42,729 nucleotides of DNA from assembly GCA_044369995.1 (NCBI GenBank), contig JBILWG010000003.1, forward strand, positions 1-42,729, read 5' to 3'. Position 1 is the stretch's first letter; each line of letters begins with the position of its first letter. Shown here piece by piece: positions 31,637 to 39,744 of the stretch. This DNA is from F1-60-MAGs149 sp044369995. Its GTDB lineage: Bacteria > Actinomycetota > Thermoleophilia > Gaiellales > F1-60-MAGs149. The notes beneath the pieces are model-generated. The model searched no databases. It was not told the DNA's origin and saw only the letters and a program-made list of their open reading frames with translations. The position numbers and the translations under genes were made by a program.

Positions 31637-32515
31637 CTAGGTGTAGAGACGCCGCACCAGTTCCTCGGGGGTGGCCAGCCAGGCCCCCAAGCCGCGCAGG
31701 CGGGACAGCAGCTCGTCGTAGATGACGGCCTCCGCCTCGGCATGCTCGCCGGCGAAGCGCTCGACGCGGATGCTCAGCGCGGCGGCGCCACCGACGTCGA
31801 GCAGCGTGGCGAGGCCCGGGTCGGGGGTGTCGCCGAGCAGCGGCAGCTCGATCCACTCGGCGGCGCGCTCGGCAGCGGCGTCGTAGCCGCGCGTGGGGAA
31901 GGCGGTCCCGCGGCGGAAGCCGGGGCGCGCCGCGAGTTGGATGCCCGGCGGTGTGTCGAGGGCGAAGCCGAGCGCGCGAACCTGCGCCTGCTCGGCGGGC
32001 TCGAGCAGATCGATCGAGCGCAGTGCGGACTGCACCTGGTGCGCCCGCTCGACGGCGGCGAGGCGCTCGTACGGCGCCAGCGACGGCTCCTTCGGGCCGC
32101 GCGACAGGCGGCCGCGGAGGCCGCCGCGCTCCTGCTCGAAGGGGCGTGCCTCGTGCACGAGCGCGATCGCGCACGTCGCTCCCTCGGGCCACGGAGGGGT
32201 GATGCGCAGGCGCTCCGCGCGGATCCAGTCGGCCACCTGCGCGCGGACGGGATCGACGGGCGTCGCCCACGGGTCCGCAGGTCCCGCGCCGTTGAGGTGG
32301 CGAAAGGCGAAGGCGAGCGGATCTGCCTCAGCGGCCAACGCGGACTCCCAGGCGGCCGGATCGGCCGGCAGGGCGGCGTTCGGCCACTCGAGCACCACGC
32401 TGCCCGTGCGCACCACCTGCACGCCGCTTGACGCGAGGAGGTCGGTCAGCGTCGCCGAGGCGCGGGCTCCGATCGCGGGCGAGCCGCCGATCGCGAGCTG
32501 CACCGCCTCCTTCAC
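31637..32515 (-). CDS. Degenerate polysaccharide-deacetylase-like protein
   Basis: 292-residue protein. Segments such as CAIALVHEARPFE, the middle LAPYERLAAVERAH and GFRRGTAFPTRGYDA, and a C-terminal LEEL-like helix match the layout of polysaccharide deacetylases (NodB-like beta barrels), but the metal-binding HD-type residues are not in place (HEARP instead). It may bind rather than cut glycans. GTG start at 32515 overlaps the stop of the glycosyltransferase gene (GTGA), and the frame does not fit any start further upstream without running through that gene. Last gene of the glycan cluster. The family assignment is tentative. Confidence 0.5.
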   Translation of the reverse strand: MKEAVQLAIGGSPAIGARASATLTDLLASSGVQVVRTGSVVLEWPNAALPADPAAWESALAAEADPLAFAFRHLNGAGPADPWATPVDPVRAQVADWIRAERLRITPPWPEGATCAIALVHEARPFEQERGGLRGRLSRGPKEPSLAPYERLAAVERAHQVQSALRSIDLLEPAEQAQVRALGFALDTPPGIQLAARPGFRRGTAFPTRGYDAAAERAAEWIELPLLGDTPDPGLATLLDVGGAAALSIRVERFAGEHAEAEAVIYDELLSRLRGLGAWLATPEELVRRLYT

Positions 32516-33480
32516 CGATGCACTCCGTGCGCAGCGTTCCAATCGTCGGCGCTCTCGCGCAGACCCGGACCGGTCGGTCCGTGCAGCGCGTTCTGGACGT
32601 GGAGGCTCAGCTCTGCGCGCGGCAGGCTCGGGGTGAGGCGGCGCAGTGGACCGGGCAGCGTGGGCAGACGCGCCAGACCGCTCAGCGCGGAGTACTGGCC
32701 GGCCAGCGCGAGACGCGCGGCATCGCCACCGGCGCCGGGATGGTGCTTGGCCCAGTAGCGGCGGCGGCTGCGCCAGAACTCGACGATGCGGCGCGAGGGA
32801 TCGGCCGCGGTCGAGGCGCGCACGTGGTGGCGCACCGTGGCGTGCGGCACGACGTGCGTTTGGAACCAGCGGTCGGCCAGGCGCTTCTGCAGGTCGGTCT
32901 CCTCCGAGAACATGTAGAAGCCCTCGTCGAAGGGACCCGTCAGCTCGAGCGCCGATCGGCGCAGCACGAGGGCGCAGCCGCTGGCCCAGTCGACGGCGGC
33001 CGGCGAGCCGGTGACGCGCTGCTCGATACCGGCCTGACCGAGCGTCGCGAGGCTGCGCAGGCAGGTGGCGGGGTCGGGGAAGCGGAAGGACGAGGGCTGG
33101 TGGCGCCCATCGGGATAGCGGATGCTCGGCGCGACGACGGCGGTCTCCGGGTGCGTGTCGAGGTGCGCGACGAGCGCATCGATCGTGCCCGGCTCGACCG
33201 TGGCGTCGTCGTTGAGGACGAAGTGGTACGGCGCAGCGCTGCGCGCGAGCAGGCGGTTGTGGTTGGCACCGAAGCCGTCGCGGAAGTCCTGCGCGACGAG
33301 ATCGACGTCCGGGAAGCGCTCGCGCACCGCCGCGCACGTGCCGTCCTCGGACGCGTTGTCGAGCACGTGCAGCGTGTGCTCGACCGCGGGGCGGCCCGGG
33401 CCGGTCAGTGCCGCCAACGCCTCCAGCAGGAGGTCGCGGTTGCTGTGGGCGACGATGGCGACGGCGAGCTTCGCGCTCAC
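32512..33480 (-). CDS. Family 2 glycosyltransferase
   Basis: 322-residue GT-A-fold transferase. It opens AVAIVAHSNRDLLLEALAAL, has VLDNASEDGTC, the metal-site FVLNDDATVEPG (D91-D92), and DEGFYMFSEETDLQKRL near the acceptor site, the signature of rhamnosyl/mannosyl-type GT2 enzymes. GTG start overlaps the epimerase stop (GTGA). With the epimerase it probably builds a surface polysaccharide or glycolipid. Donor sugar is not predictable. Confidence 0.9.
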   Translation of the reverse strand: MSAKLAVAIVAHSNRDLLLEALAALTGPGRPAVEHTLHVLDNASEDGTCAAVRERFPDVDLVAQDFRDGFGANHNRLLARSAAPYHFVLNDDATVEPGTIDALVAHLDTHPETAVVAPSIRYPDGRHQPSSFRFPDPATCLRSLATLGQAGIEQRVTGSPAAVDWASGCALVLRRSALELTGPFDEGFYMFSEETDLQKRLADRWFQTHVVPHATVRHHVRASTAADPSRRIVEFWRSRRRYWAKHHPGAGGDAARLALAGQYSALSGLARLPTLPGPLRRLTPSLPRAELSLHVQNALHGPTGPGLRESADDWNAAHGVHR

Positions 33481-34589
33481 CGCTCGAGACCCCGCTGGCG
33501 CAGCTCCTCCATCGCCTGCTCGACGCGGTCGTCGGCCTCTTGTCCGGCCAACCACTCCGCGAGCTGGCCGAGGCCGGTGCCGACCTCCATCGCCGCGCGG
33601 AAGTCGAGCAGCTCTGCGGCACGGGTGGGATCGCCGATGCAGTGGCGGATGTCGCCGGCGCGGTACTTGCCGACGATCTCGGGCTCGATCGAGAGATCGA
33701 GGCCCTTCGCGAGGCCGTGCGCCACATCGACGACGCTCGAGGGCTGGCCCGTGCAGACGTTGAGGGCGGCGCCATCGGCGTCGGACTCGACCGCCAAGTG
33801 GAAGGCGCGCGCGACGTCGGTGACGTGCACGAAGTCGCGCGTCTGGGCACCATCCTCGAAGGCCACGGGGGCGTGGCCGTTGAGCAGGCGGCTCGCGAAG
33901 ATGGCGGCGACGCCGGTGTAGGGGTTGCCGAGCGCCTGCCGGGGTCCGTAGACGTTGAAGAGGCGCAGTGCGACCGTGGGCACGCCGTAGGCAGCGCCGA
34001 CCGACAGGCACAGCTCCTCGTGATCGCGCTTCGTGACGGCGTAGACGCTCGTCGGCAGCAGCGGCTTGGCCTCGGCGGTGCGCTCGGGCAGCAGGGGGTC
34101 GCCCGTGGCAGTCTCGAGCTCCCAGCGGCGCTCGGCCAGCTGGCTCTCGGGGCGCAGGCCCGGCGCGAGGCCATGCTCGCCGGTGGCGGGGTCGTGGTAC
34201 TGGCCCTCGCCGTAGATCGACATCGACGAGGCGACGACGAGCCGGCGCACGCGGTCGCGGCGCTCCACGAGCTGTTCGAGCAGCGCGGCGCAGCCGACGG
34301 AGTTGACCTCGACGTAGCGGCGGATCTCGTACATCGACTGGCCGACACCCACGGCCGCGGCGAGGTGCACGACGGCATCCACATCGTCCATCGCCGTGCC
34401 GAGCGACTCCTCGTCACGCACGTCGCCGACGATCAGCTCGACGGCCGGATCCAGATAGTCAGGTGCGCCCGTGGGATGGACCTGCGGATCGAGGCTGTCG
34501 TAGGCGCACACCTCGTGCCCGGCGGCCAGCAGCCGATCCGCGAGATGGGAGCCGATGAAGCCGGCTCCGCCTGTGACCAGCACGCGCAT
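33477..34589 (-). CDS. NAD-dependent nucleotide-sugar epimerase/dehydratase
   Basis: 370-residue extended short-chain dehydrogenase. The Rossmann motif TGGAGFIG (6-13), the catalytic Tyr183 and Lys187 in YAVTKRD, the SSMSIYG strand and the RLFNVYGPRQ loop mark a GalE/UDP-sugar epimerase-like enzyme making an activated sugar for the following glycosyltransferase. An insert after IYG (about 128-178) is longer than in GalE. Start MRVLVTGG is 6 nt behind a TACCAT element, and upstream in-frame codons would precede the promoter. The specific sugar is unknown. Confidence 0.9.
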   Translation of the reverse strand: MRVLVTGGAGFIGSHLADRLLAAGHEVCAYDSLDPQVHPTGAPDYLDPAVELIVGDVRDEESLGTAMDDVDAVVHLAAAVGVGQSMYEIRRYVEVNSVGCAALLEQLVERRDRVRRLVVASSMSIYGEGQYHDPATGEHGLAPGLRPESQLAERRWELETATGDPLLPERTAEAKPLLPTSVYAVTKRDHEELCLSVGAAYGVPTVALRLFNVYGPRQALGNPYTGVAAIFASRLLNGHAPVAFEDGAQTRDFVHVTDVARAFHLAVESDADGAALNVCTGQPSSVVDVAHGLAKGLDLSIEPEIVGKYRAGDIRHCIGDPTRAAELLDFRAAMEVGTGLGQLAEWLAGQEADDRVEQAMEELRQRGLER

Positions 34590-34595
34590 AGGCGC

Positions 34596-34601
34596 ATGGT
34601 A
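34596..34601 (-). promoter_or_regulatory. Candidate -10 element, leaderless start of epimerase gene
   Basis: TACCAT on the minus strand, 6 nt (GCGCCT), ATG at 34589. The 91-bp gap upstream also has a small inverted repeat near 34617-34634 (CGCGTG/CACGCG). It gives the glycan trio its own promoter. Confidence 0.5.
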
Positions 34602-34680
34602 CGGGCGCAGCCGCTCCGCGTGCACCACCACGCGGCCCTGCGGGATCCCGCCCGTCTCACCGGCTGCGCCGGCAGAACGG

Positions 34681-36171
34681 CTAGCGACCGCGGCGGCCCA
34701 GTGCCGACGTCGCGCCGCTGATCGTCCAGATCGGATCGAGCGCTTCCACGTCTGCTGCCTTCTGGCCCTCGATCGTGATCGCGCCCCCCGACCGGGAGGC
34801 CCGACGCGACATGCTGATCGCATCGAGCACGACGATCGTGCCGCCCCGGGCGTGGAAGCGCCGCAGCGCGGCGTACAGCCCGTCGGTCCAGACGGGCGCC
34901 GAGGAGATGATCACCACCTTCGTGGCGGCGGGAACGCCGCGGTCCTCGATCGCCCGGTCCGTGATCGCGCCGACGCGTCGGCGCGTGCTGGCGCGCGCCT
35001 CCGCGGCGACATGGCCGAGCGCGGCGAGCTGCGTCTCGCTACCGGCCGGGAGCGGCCGATCGAGCCCGAGCGGAGCGGGCGGTACGTCCGGAAAGCCGGA
35101 CAGGTCCGCGTCGGCGGGATTCGTCGCCTGCCAGGAGTAGAGCGGCTCCATCACGAGCACGGGGGCGCCACCCGGGATCGCATTCGGCGTCCAGGCCTTC
35201 CAGCCGCCACCGCTGATCTGGATGACGTAGAAGCCGGCGGGCGCGGAGGGCAGCTTGACGGCTCCGGGCGCCCCCTTGGCACGGGCGATGGTGATGCCGG
35301 GGAAGACCCGCCCGGGGCGCTGTCGGACGAGGGTGACCTCGGCGAGCAGCGTCTCCGGCTCGAGCGACTGCGTGAGAGCCACCGTGTCCACGCCGACGAC
35401 CTGCGCCGGCGCCAGTTCGTTCGGCTTCACCACGCTCGGAGCGGTCACGAGATTGCCACCGCGGTCCTCGGCCTTCCAGCCGACGATGTACGTGCCGGGG
35501 CCGACGAACGGACCGACCTTGTCGAGCGGCAGGTTGCCCGTGTCGGCCGACCAGTGCATGTCCTTGCGGCGCTGGAAGCGCAGGTCCGTCTCCCGCCGCA
35601 GCAGACGCGCGGCCCCGTTCGGCTGGATCTGGCGGACGTCGAGGCGAAACTTGACCGGCTCGTCGGCGCTGAGGGTGAACGCGTAGGTGCCGGCGGCACC
35701 GTCGAGGCCGGGCGCGATGCGCTGGCCGGGCTTGGCATCCGACTCGACGGTCGGTGCGGTCGCGTCGAGGATGATGGGGTCGGGAATGCGGATCGTCCGC
35801 TGCTGTCGCGCCAGGCGGATCGCGAAGCGGTACGGGCCGTCGGGAGCGAGCTGTCCGTTCGGCAGGCGGCCGTTCCACGTGGCGCGGATCCGCCGCCCTG
35901 TCTGCCGTGTCTCGGCGCGGGCGATCTCCTGATCATCCGTGTCGAAGATCACCACGGTGGCGCGGTCGGCCTTGCGCAGCCCGACGGTGAGCGTCGTGAC
36001 GCGCCGTTGGGGGCGAAAGGCGTTGGGCGAGAACGTCGGACTCGAGACGGTCGGGGCGATGATCGGCGACGGGGCGCTCTTCAGCACCTGCGCGCGGAAG
36101 AAGACGACGGCTGCGCCCGCGACGAGCCCGAGCATCAACAGCGCCGCGACGATCCTCAGAGAGCGCTCCAC
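34681..36171 (-). CDS. Membrane-anchored protein with Ig-like domains, function unknown
   Basis: 496-residue protein starting at GTG with VERSLRIVAALLMLGLVAGAAVVFF, a signal anchor. A FlgD-like Ig domain follows (about 50-115, FSPNAFRPQRRVTTLTVGLRK, RATWNGRLPNGQLAPDGPYRF), then a further beta domain (about 118-210), and a C-terminal part with VLVMEPLYSWQATN and a Rossmann-like KVVIISSAPVW ... GGTIVVLDA, resembling the tail of N,N-dimethylformamidase-type glutamine-amidotransferase-like domains. No catalytic Cys is apparent. It may be a surface scaffold. The start follows TAGGAT by 7 nt. Identity beyond the domains is open. Confidence 0.65.
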   Translation of the reverse strand: MERSLRIVAALLMLGLVAGAAVVFFRAQVLKSAPSPIIAPTVSSPTFSPNAFRPQRRVTTLTVGLRKADRATVVIFDTDDQEIARAETRQTGRRIRATWNGRLPNGQLAPDGPYRFAIRLARQQRTIRIPDPIILDATAPTVESDAKPGQRIAPGLDGAAGTYAFTLSADEPVKFRLDVRQIQPNGAARLLRRETDLRFQRRKDMHWSADTGNLPLDKVGPFVGPGTYIVGWKAEDRGGNLVTAPSVVKPNELAPAQVVGVDTVALTQSLEPETLLAEVTLVRQRPGRVFPGITIARAKGAPGAVKLPSAPAGFYVIQISGGGWKAWTPNAIPGGAPVLVMEPLYSWQATNPADADLSGFPDVPPAPLGLDRPLPAGSETQLAALGHVAAEARASTRRRVGAITDRAIEDRGVPAATKVVIISSAPVWTDGLYAALRRFHARGGTIVVLDAISMSRRASRSGGAITIEGQKAADVEALDPIWTISGATSALGRRGR

Positions 36172-36178
36172 GGAGCCA

Positions 36179-36184
36179 ATCCTA
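36179..36184 (-). promoter_or_regulatory. Candidate -10 element overlapping the upstream stop codon
   Basis: TAGGAT on the minus strand, 7 nt, then GTG at 36171. Its first three bases are the stop codon of the ACT-like gene, so this may be a real promoter or chance. Confidence 0.35.
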
Positions 36185-36661
36185 GAGGGGATCCTCGACG
36201 TCGGCCGACGCCTCACCCGCCGCCTCGAGGAGCTTGCGCGCCGCGTCTCGGAGCCCCCGGAGGACCGCCAGCGCCTCCGGCCACGCCGCATCGGGGACGA
36301 TCACGTGGTCGCGCGAGGCGGTGCCGACGAGGACGATCGGCACGTTGCGCTCGGCGAGCGCTCCGGCCAGCGTCGAGGCGAAGCCGACGAGGCCGGCTGG
36401 CAGCTCCGCGACGAGCAGGATCACGCGCAGCCCATCCTGGCGCGTGTCGGCCGGCGGCAGGTCGCCGGCGAGCAACGTACGCAGGATGAACGTCGTCTCC
36501 AGGGGATCGTCGATCCGCGCGCCGAAGCCCTCGGCGAGCAGGGCCTCGGGCGATGGTGGTGCCGAGCCGCGACCGTACCCGAGCAGGGAGAACTCGTGCT
36601 CGAGGAGCATCGGATCGAGCGAGGCGAGCGCTTCGACCAGCAGGGGTGCGTCGTGCTCCAC
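36182..36661 (-). CDS. ACT-like domain protein
   Basis: 159-residue small protein. The C-terminal half (GFASTLAGALAERNVPIVLV, HVIVPDAAWPEALAVL) matches the last strand-helix-strand of an ACT/ACT-like amino-acid-binding domain of the CASTOR/aspartokinase-like type; the N-terminal half probably forms another such domain. ACT domains bind amino acids as allosteric switches. GTG start follows TAGGCT by 7 nt and there is no Shine-Dalgarno. It sits 17 bp after the flavoprotein gene and may regulate it. Function is not known. Confidence 0.65.
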   Translation of the reverse strand: MEHDAPLLVEALASLDPMLLEHEFSLLGYGRGSAPPSPEALLAEGFGARIDDPLETTFILRTLLAGDLPPADTRQDGLRVILLVAELPAGLVGFASTLAGALAERNVPIVLVGTASRDHVIVPDAAWPEALAVLRGLRDAARKLLEAAGEASADVEDPL

Positions 36662-36668
36662 AGCCCGC

Positions 36669-36674
36669 AGCCTA
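36669..36674 (-). promoter_or_regulatory. Candidate -10 element, leaderless start of ACT-like gene
   Basis: TAGGCT on the minus strand, 7 nt (GCGGGCT), GTG at 36661. Confidence 0.45.
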
Positions 36675-36678
36675 CTGC

Positions 36679-37749
36679 CTACGGCAGGGTGGGCAGGCGC
36701 TCGGGCCGCAGCACATCCAGGTAGCGCAAACTGCGGAACGCCACCTCGGCGTCGCCGCGCGTCGGCTGGCCCACGCCGCGCGTCACGAGCCGGCGGAGCA
36801 CCGGCTCGGGCAGGTACCGGTAGAGGCGCTGGATGCGGTTGAGCTTCGCGTAGCCGCCGAGGTGCTCCTCGTGCAGGGCGCGGTAGCGGGCGCGTGCCTC
36901 GACGGGCGTCAGCGTGCCGACCAGCGCCGCATTGACGAGACGTCCGGCACCTGCCCCGAAGAACACGGCGGGACGAATGCCCTCGAGCGTGACCGGGAGC
37001 GCGTGCCCTGCACTGTCGCCGGCGAAGAGCACGCTGCCGTCGACGGGAGTGCGTGGCACGCAGGCGATCGCGCCGCCGTGGTGCTCGCGGCCGGGGCCGA
37101 GGTCATCGCGCGCCCGCAGCTTCGTCATCGCCGGCTGGAGCGGCTCCTTGATGAAGGAGCCGACACCGGCGCGCACGTGATCTCCCGCCGCGAACGACCA
37201 GCCGTACCCGGAGCGGAGGAGCGACTTCTCGAGGTAGAACCCGAAGCCGTCGGCCTGCGGCGCCAGTGCCGTCGGCACGTGGTCCTCCGTGCCGATCACG
37301 AGGCGCGGATCGCGGCCCTCGGTGGCGCCGCTCGCGTCGAGGACGCGACGCCAGCCCGAGGCGTCGATCACCCAGTCGGCCGTCAGTCGCTCGCCGTCGG
37401 CTCCCAGCACGACGTCACCATCGCGGCCGATCACGCGCACGCGTTCGAAGCGGGCATCGCTCTGGGCGGCGAGGAGCAGGCAGGCACGCTCGTAATCGAT
37501 CACGCCGAACTCCTCGGGCAGTCGCACGTCCCAGCGCTCACGGCCGACGCTGATGTGCATCAGCGAGTCGGCGAAGAGGATCGCGTCCTCGATGCCGAGC
37601 CACTCGGCAATGCGCACGGGCAGAGCGCAGGCCGACGTCTGGTGCGCGCCGAGCGGCGAGCGATCCAGGATCAGCACGTCACGCCCGCGCAGCTCACGCG
37701 CCGCGGTCAGCCCCGCGAAGGACCCGCCGACAATCAGAACCTCGGTCAT
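36679..37749 (-). CDS. FAD-dependent oxidoreductase (geranylgeranyl-reductase-like)
   Basis: 356-residue flavoprotein with an N-terminal FAD motif VGGSFAG (7-13), a substrate-pocket region and the second FAD-binding stretch LFAGDSAGHALPVTLEGIRPA near 255-275, the pattern of the geranylgeranyl reductase/tetracycline-hydroxylase superfamily. Substrate is unknown; the family reduces isoprenoid double bonds or hydroxylates aromatics. The ATG starts directly after the stop of the preceding flavoprotein (TAG, ATG), so the two are co-translated. It is part of the comA operon. Confidence 0.82.
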   Translation of the reverse strand: MTEVLIVGGSFAGLTAARELRGRDVLILDRSPLGAHQTSACALPVRIAEWLGIEDAILFADSLMHISVGRERWDVRLPEEFGVIDYERACLLLAAQSDARFERVRVIGRDGDVVLGADGERLTADWVIDASGWRRVLDASGATEGRDPRLVIGTEDHVPTALAPQADGFGFYLEKSLLRSGYGWSFAAGDHVRAGVGSFIKEPLQPAMTKLRARDDLGPGREHHGGAIACVPRTPVDGSVLFAGDSAGHALPVTLEGIRPAVFFGAGAGRLVNAALVGTLTPVEARARYRALHEEHLGGYAKLNRIQRLYRYLPEPVLRRLVTRGVGQPTRGDAEVAFRSLRYLDVLRPERLPTLP

Positions 37750-38928
37750 CTACGCAACGGTACGCGCTGCCGCCGCGCCGGCGCGGCGACCGAATACGCA
37801 GACGTCGAGCAGGGAATTGCCCATCATGCGGTTGCGTCCGTGGACACCGCCGGTGATCTCACCCGCAGCCCAGATGCCGGGTACGGTGGTCGCGCCGTCG
37901 GCGTCGATCACGAGGCCGCCGTTCTGGTAGTGGAGCACCGGATAGACGGGGAGCAGCTCGGTGAGCGGGTCGAGGCCGGCCTTGCGGAAGCGGCGCAGGG
38001 TGTACGGAAACGACGTCTCGGCGTCGGCCGGATCGACGCCGGTGCAGTCGAGGTGCACGGCGGGGCGCCCGTCACCGACGGTGAGGCCACGGCCTTCCTC
38101 GCACTCGCGGATGATCGCCTCGGCGACGACGTCACGCGGCGCGAGCTCGTCGACGAACTGCTCGCCGTGGGCGTTGAGCAGGCGGGCCCCGTAGGCGCGC
38201 GTGGTCTCCGGCACGGCGTAGCCGGCGAGCGACTCCGGCCAGGCGGCGCCGGTCGGGTGACGCTGGAGCGAGTCGTGGTCGCGCTCGGCGCAGCCGGCCG
38301 CGACGGCCAGCGCTGCGACCTCGCCCGTGGCGCCGTCGCCGTTGGTCGACAGCTCGCCGAGCTCGGCGGCGACGCGCTTGCACCGCCCCCCAGCCGCCAG
38401 CACGATGCCGGCTGGCTCGACGACGATGCGCTCGCCACGGCGGTCGAGCACCGCGTGTCCCGGTGCCAGCTCGACCAGCGGCGCATGGTCGAGCACGGTG
38501 ATGCCGCGCTCGGTGACGGCCGCGCGAAGCGCGGTGGCGATGGCAAGGCCGGTCTGATCGCCGACCTGCAGCAGGCGCCTGCGCGTCGCCCCGCCGCAGC
38601 GCGCCACGCGCAGCGCGCCGTCGGCCTCGCGCGTGAAGCCGACGCCGAGCTCCGCCAGCCAGTGGACGGTGGCAGGGCCCTCCTCCGCGAGCACCCGGGC
38701 AAGCACCGGATCCGCGGTGTCGTGCGAGGACCGCATGAGATCCGCGAAGTGCGTCTCGACCGAGTCGTCATCGCCGACGGCGGCCTGGATACCGCCCTGC
38801 GCCTTGGCGGTGTTGCACGACGCGACGCCGAGCTTCGTCGCGATCGTCACCGCAGCGCCCGCGTCATGCGCGGCGATCGCAGCAGCAAGTCCGGCTCCGC
38901 CCGAGCCGATCACGAGGACGTCGGCCAT
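37750..38928 (-). CDS. Flavoprotein of the fumarate reductase/NadB family, short form
   Basis: 392-residue flavoprotein. FAD site GSGGAGLAAAIAA (8-20), NTAKAQGGIQAAVG, ADPVLARVLAEEGPA, the substrate-clamp Arg in APRDVVAEAI and the C-terminal GGVHGRNRMMGNSLLDV match L-aspartate oxidase and succinate dehydrogenase/fumarate reductase A subunits. The catalytic Arg and HPTG segment are there, so a dicarboxylate-like substrate is expected. The helical tail found in NadB and FrdA is absent, and the position where SdhA carries covalent FAD (His) reads CNTAK, so FAD is non-covalent. Starts at MADVLVIGSG; lies 11 bp after comA. Confidence 0.82.
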   Translation of the reverse strand: MADVLVIGSGGAGLAAAIAAHDAGAAVTIATKLGVASCNTAKAQGGIQAAVGDDDSVETHFADLMRSSHDTADPVLARVLAEEGPATVHWLAELGVGFTREADGALRVARCGGATRRRLLQVGDQTGLAIATALRAAVTERGITVLDHAPLVELAPGHAVLDRRGERIVVEPAGIVLAAGGRCKRVAAELGELSTNGDGATGEVAALAVAAGCAERDHDSLQRHPTGAAWPESLAGYAVPETTRAYGARLLNAHGEQFVDELAPRDVVAEAIIRECEEGRGLTVGDGRPAVHLDCTGVDPADAETSFPYTLRRFRKAGLDPLTELLPVYPVLHYQNGGLVIDADGATTVPGIWAAGEITGGVHGRNRMMGNSLLDVCVFGRRAGAAAARTVA

Positions 38929-38939
38929 CGCCGCCCAGA

Positions 38940-39710
38940 CTAGCCGTCGAGGCCGAGGAGCAGCGACAGCGTGTCGCTTCTCAGGCCGCGCCGCAGCGTC
39001 TCGAGCGGGATCACCTCGTCCGGCGGGATGTTGCCGAGGTTCACGTCGGGCCCGAGGTGCTTGATGAACCACGCCTGCTGGGCCTTCTGCGGCGCCTCGA
39101 AGAGCAGGTTGGAGACATCGATCTCGTGGGCGATCTCGTCGATCAGGCCGCTGCGGACCTCACCAGAGGTGCGGAAGATGCCGGCCGTGCCGGACTCACG
39201 TGCCTCGGTGATGACCTTCCAGGAGCCCGCGGCGAGCTCCTCCTTGATCCACTCGACCCACTGGTACGGCGCGAAGATCTCCTCGGCATCCTTGGAGCCG
39301 ACCTCGCTGAGCACCTGGAAGTCCTTCGCGAAGAGCTCGATCAGCTCGAGCTTGCGCTCGCGTGACATGTCGATGGTGCCGTCGGAGATCTCGACGCTGG
39401 TGAAGCCCTGGTCGCTGAGCCACTGGCGGTAGCCCTCGATGCGTCCGCGCGCCTCGGCCACCTCGAGCAGCGTGCCGCCGCAGACCACGGGAATGTCGAG
39501 CGACCGGTAGAGGTCGAGCTTCTCGCGCAGCTTGCCCGTCACGTACGACGTACCCCAGCCGAGCTTCACGATGTCGATGTAGTCCCCGCTCATCTCGATC
39601 ATCGAGCGGATGGCGTCGAGCCCGAGGCCCTTGTCCATCACGTGGGTCATGCCGATCGTGCGGGGCTTGGCGACGCGGGCCGGAAGGCCGAGGAACTCAG
39701 CGGAATCCAT
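38940..39710 (-). CDS. comA: Phosphosulfolactate synthase homologue
   Basis: 256-residue TIM-barrel protein. The match with archaeal ComA, as I remember it, is strong: TIGMTHVMDKGLG, DYIDIVKLGWGTSYV with the barrel lysine, VVCGGTLLEVA, VEISDGTIDMS, ITEARESGTAGIF and LLFEAPQKAQQ with NLGNIPPDEV and LETLRRGLRSDT. ComA adds sulfite to phosphoenolpyruvate to give (R)-phosphosulfolactate, the first step to coenzyme M in methanogens and some bacteria, or to sulfolactate. None of ComB, ComC or ComDE is nearby; instead two flavoproteins follow. The ATG lies 6 nt behind TAGGAT. The real product here is open. Confidence 0.9.
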   Translation of the reverse strand: MDSAEFLGLPARVAKPRTIGMTHVMDKGLGLDAIRSMIEMSGDYIDIVKLGWGTSYVTGKLREKLDLYRSLDIPVVCGGTLLEVAEARGRIEGYRQWLSDQGFTSVEISDGTIDMSRERKLELIELFAKDFQVLSEVGSKDAEEIFAPYQWVEWIKEELAAGSWKVITEARESGTAGIFRTSGEVRSGLIDEIAHEIDVSNLLFEAPQKAQQAWFIKHLGPDVNLGNIPPDEVIPLETLRRGLRSDTLSLLLGLDG

Positions 39711-39716
39711 AAGCGA

Positions 39717-39722
39717 ATCCTA
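39717..39722 (-). promoter_or_regulatory. Candidate -10 element, leaderless start of comA operon
   Basis: TAGGAT on the minus strand, 6 nt (TCGCTT), ATG at 39710, in the 34-bp gap behind the histidine kinase gene. It seems to head the operon running to about 36.2 kb. Confidence 0.5.
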
Positions 39723-39744
39723 TCAGCGACATTTGGAATGCGAT

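Noticed and set aside
31637..34417. A 926-codon minus-strand frame that includes the deacetylase-like gene
   Set aside because: Its first two thirds lie in another frame of the epimerase and glycosyltransferase genes. Only the part from the GTG at 32515 has protein-like composition, and this start overlaps the upstream stop as in the neighbouring genes.
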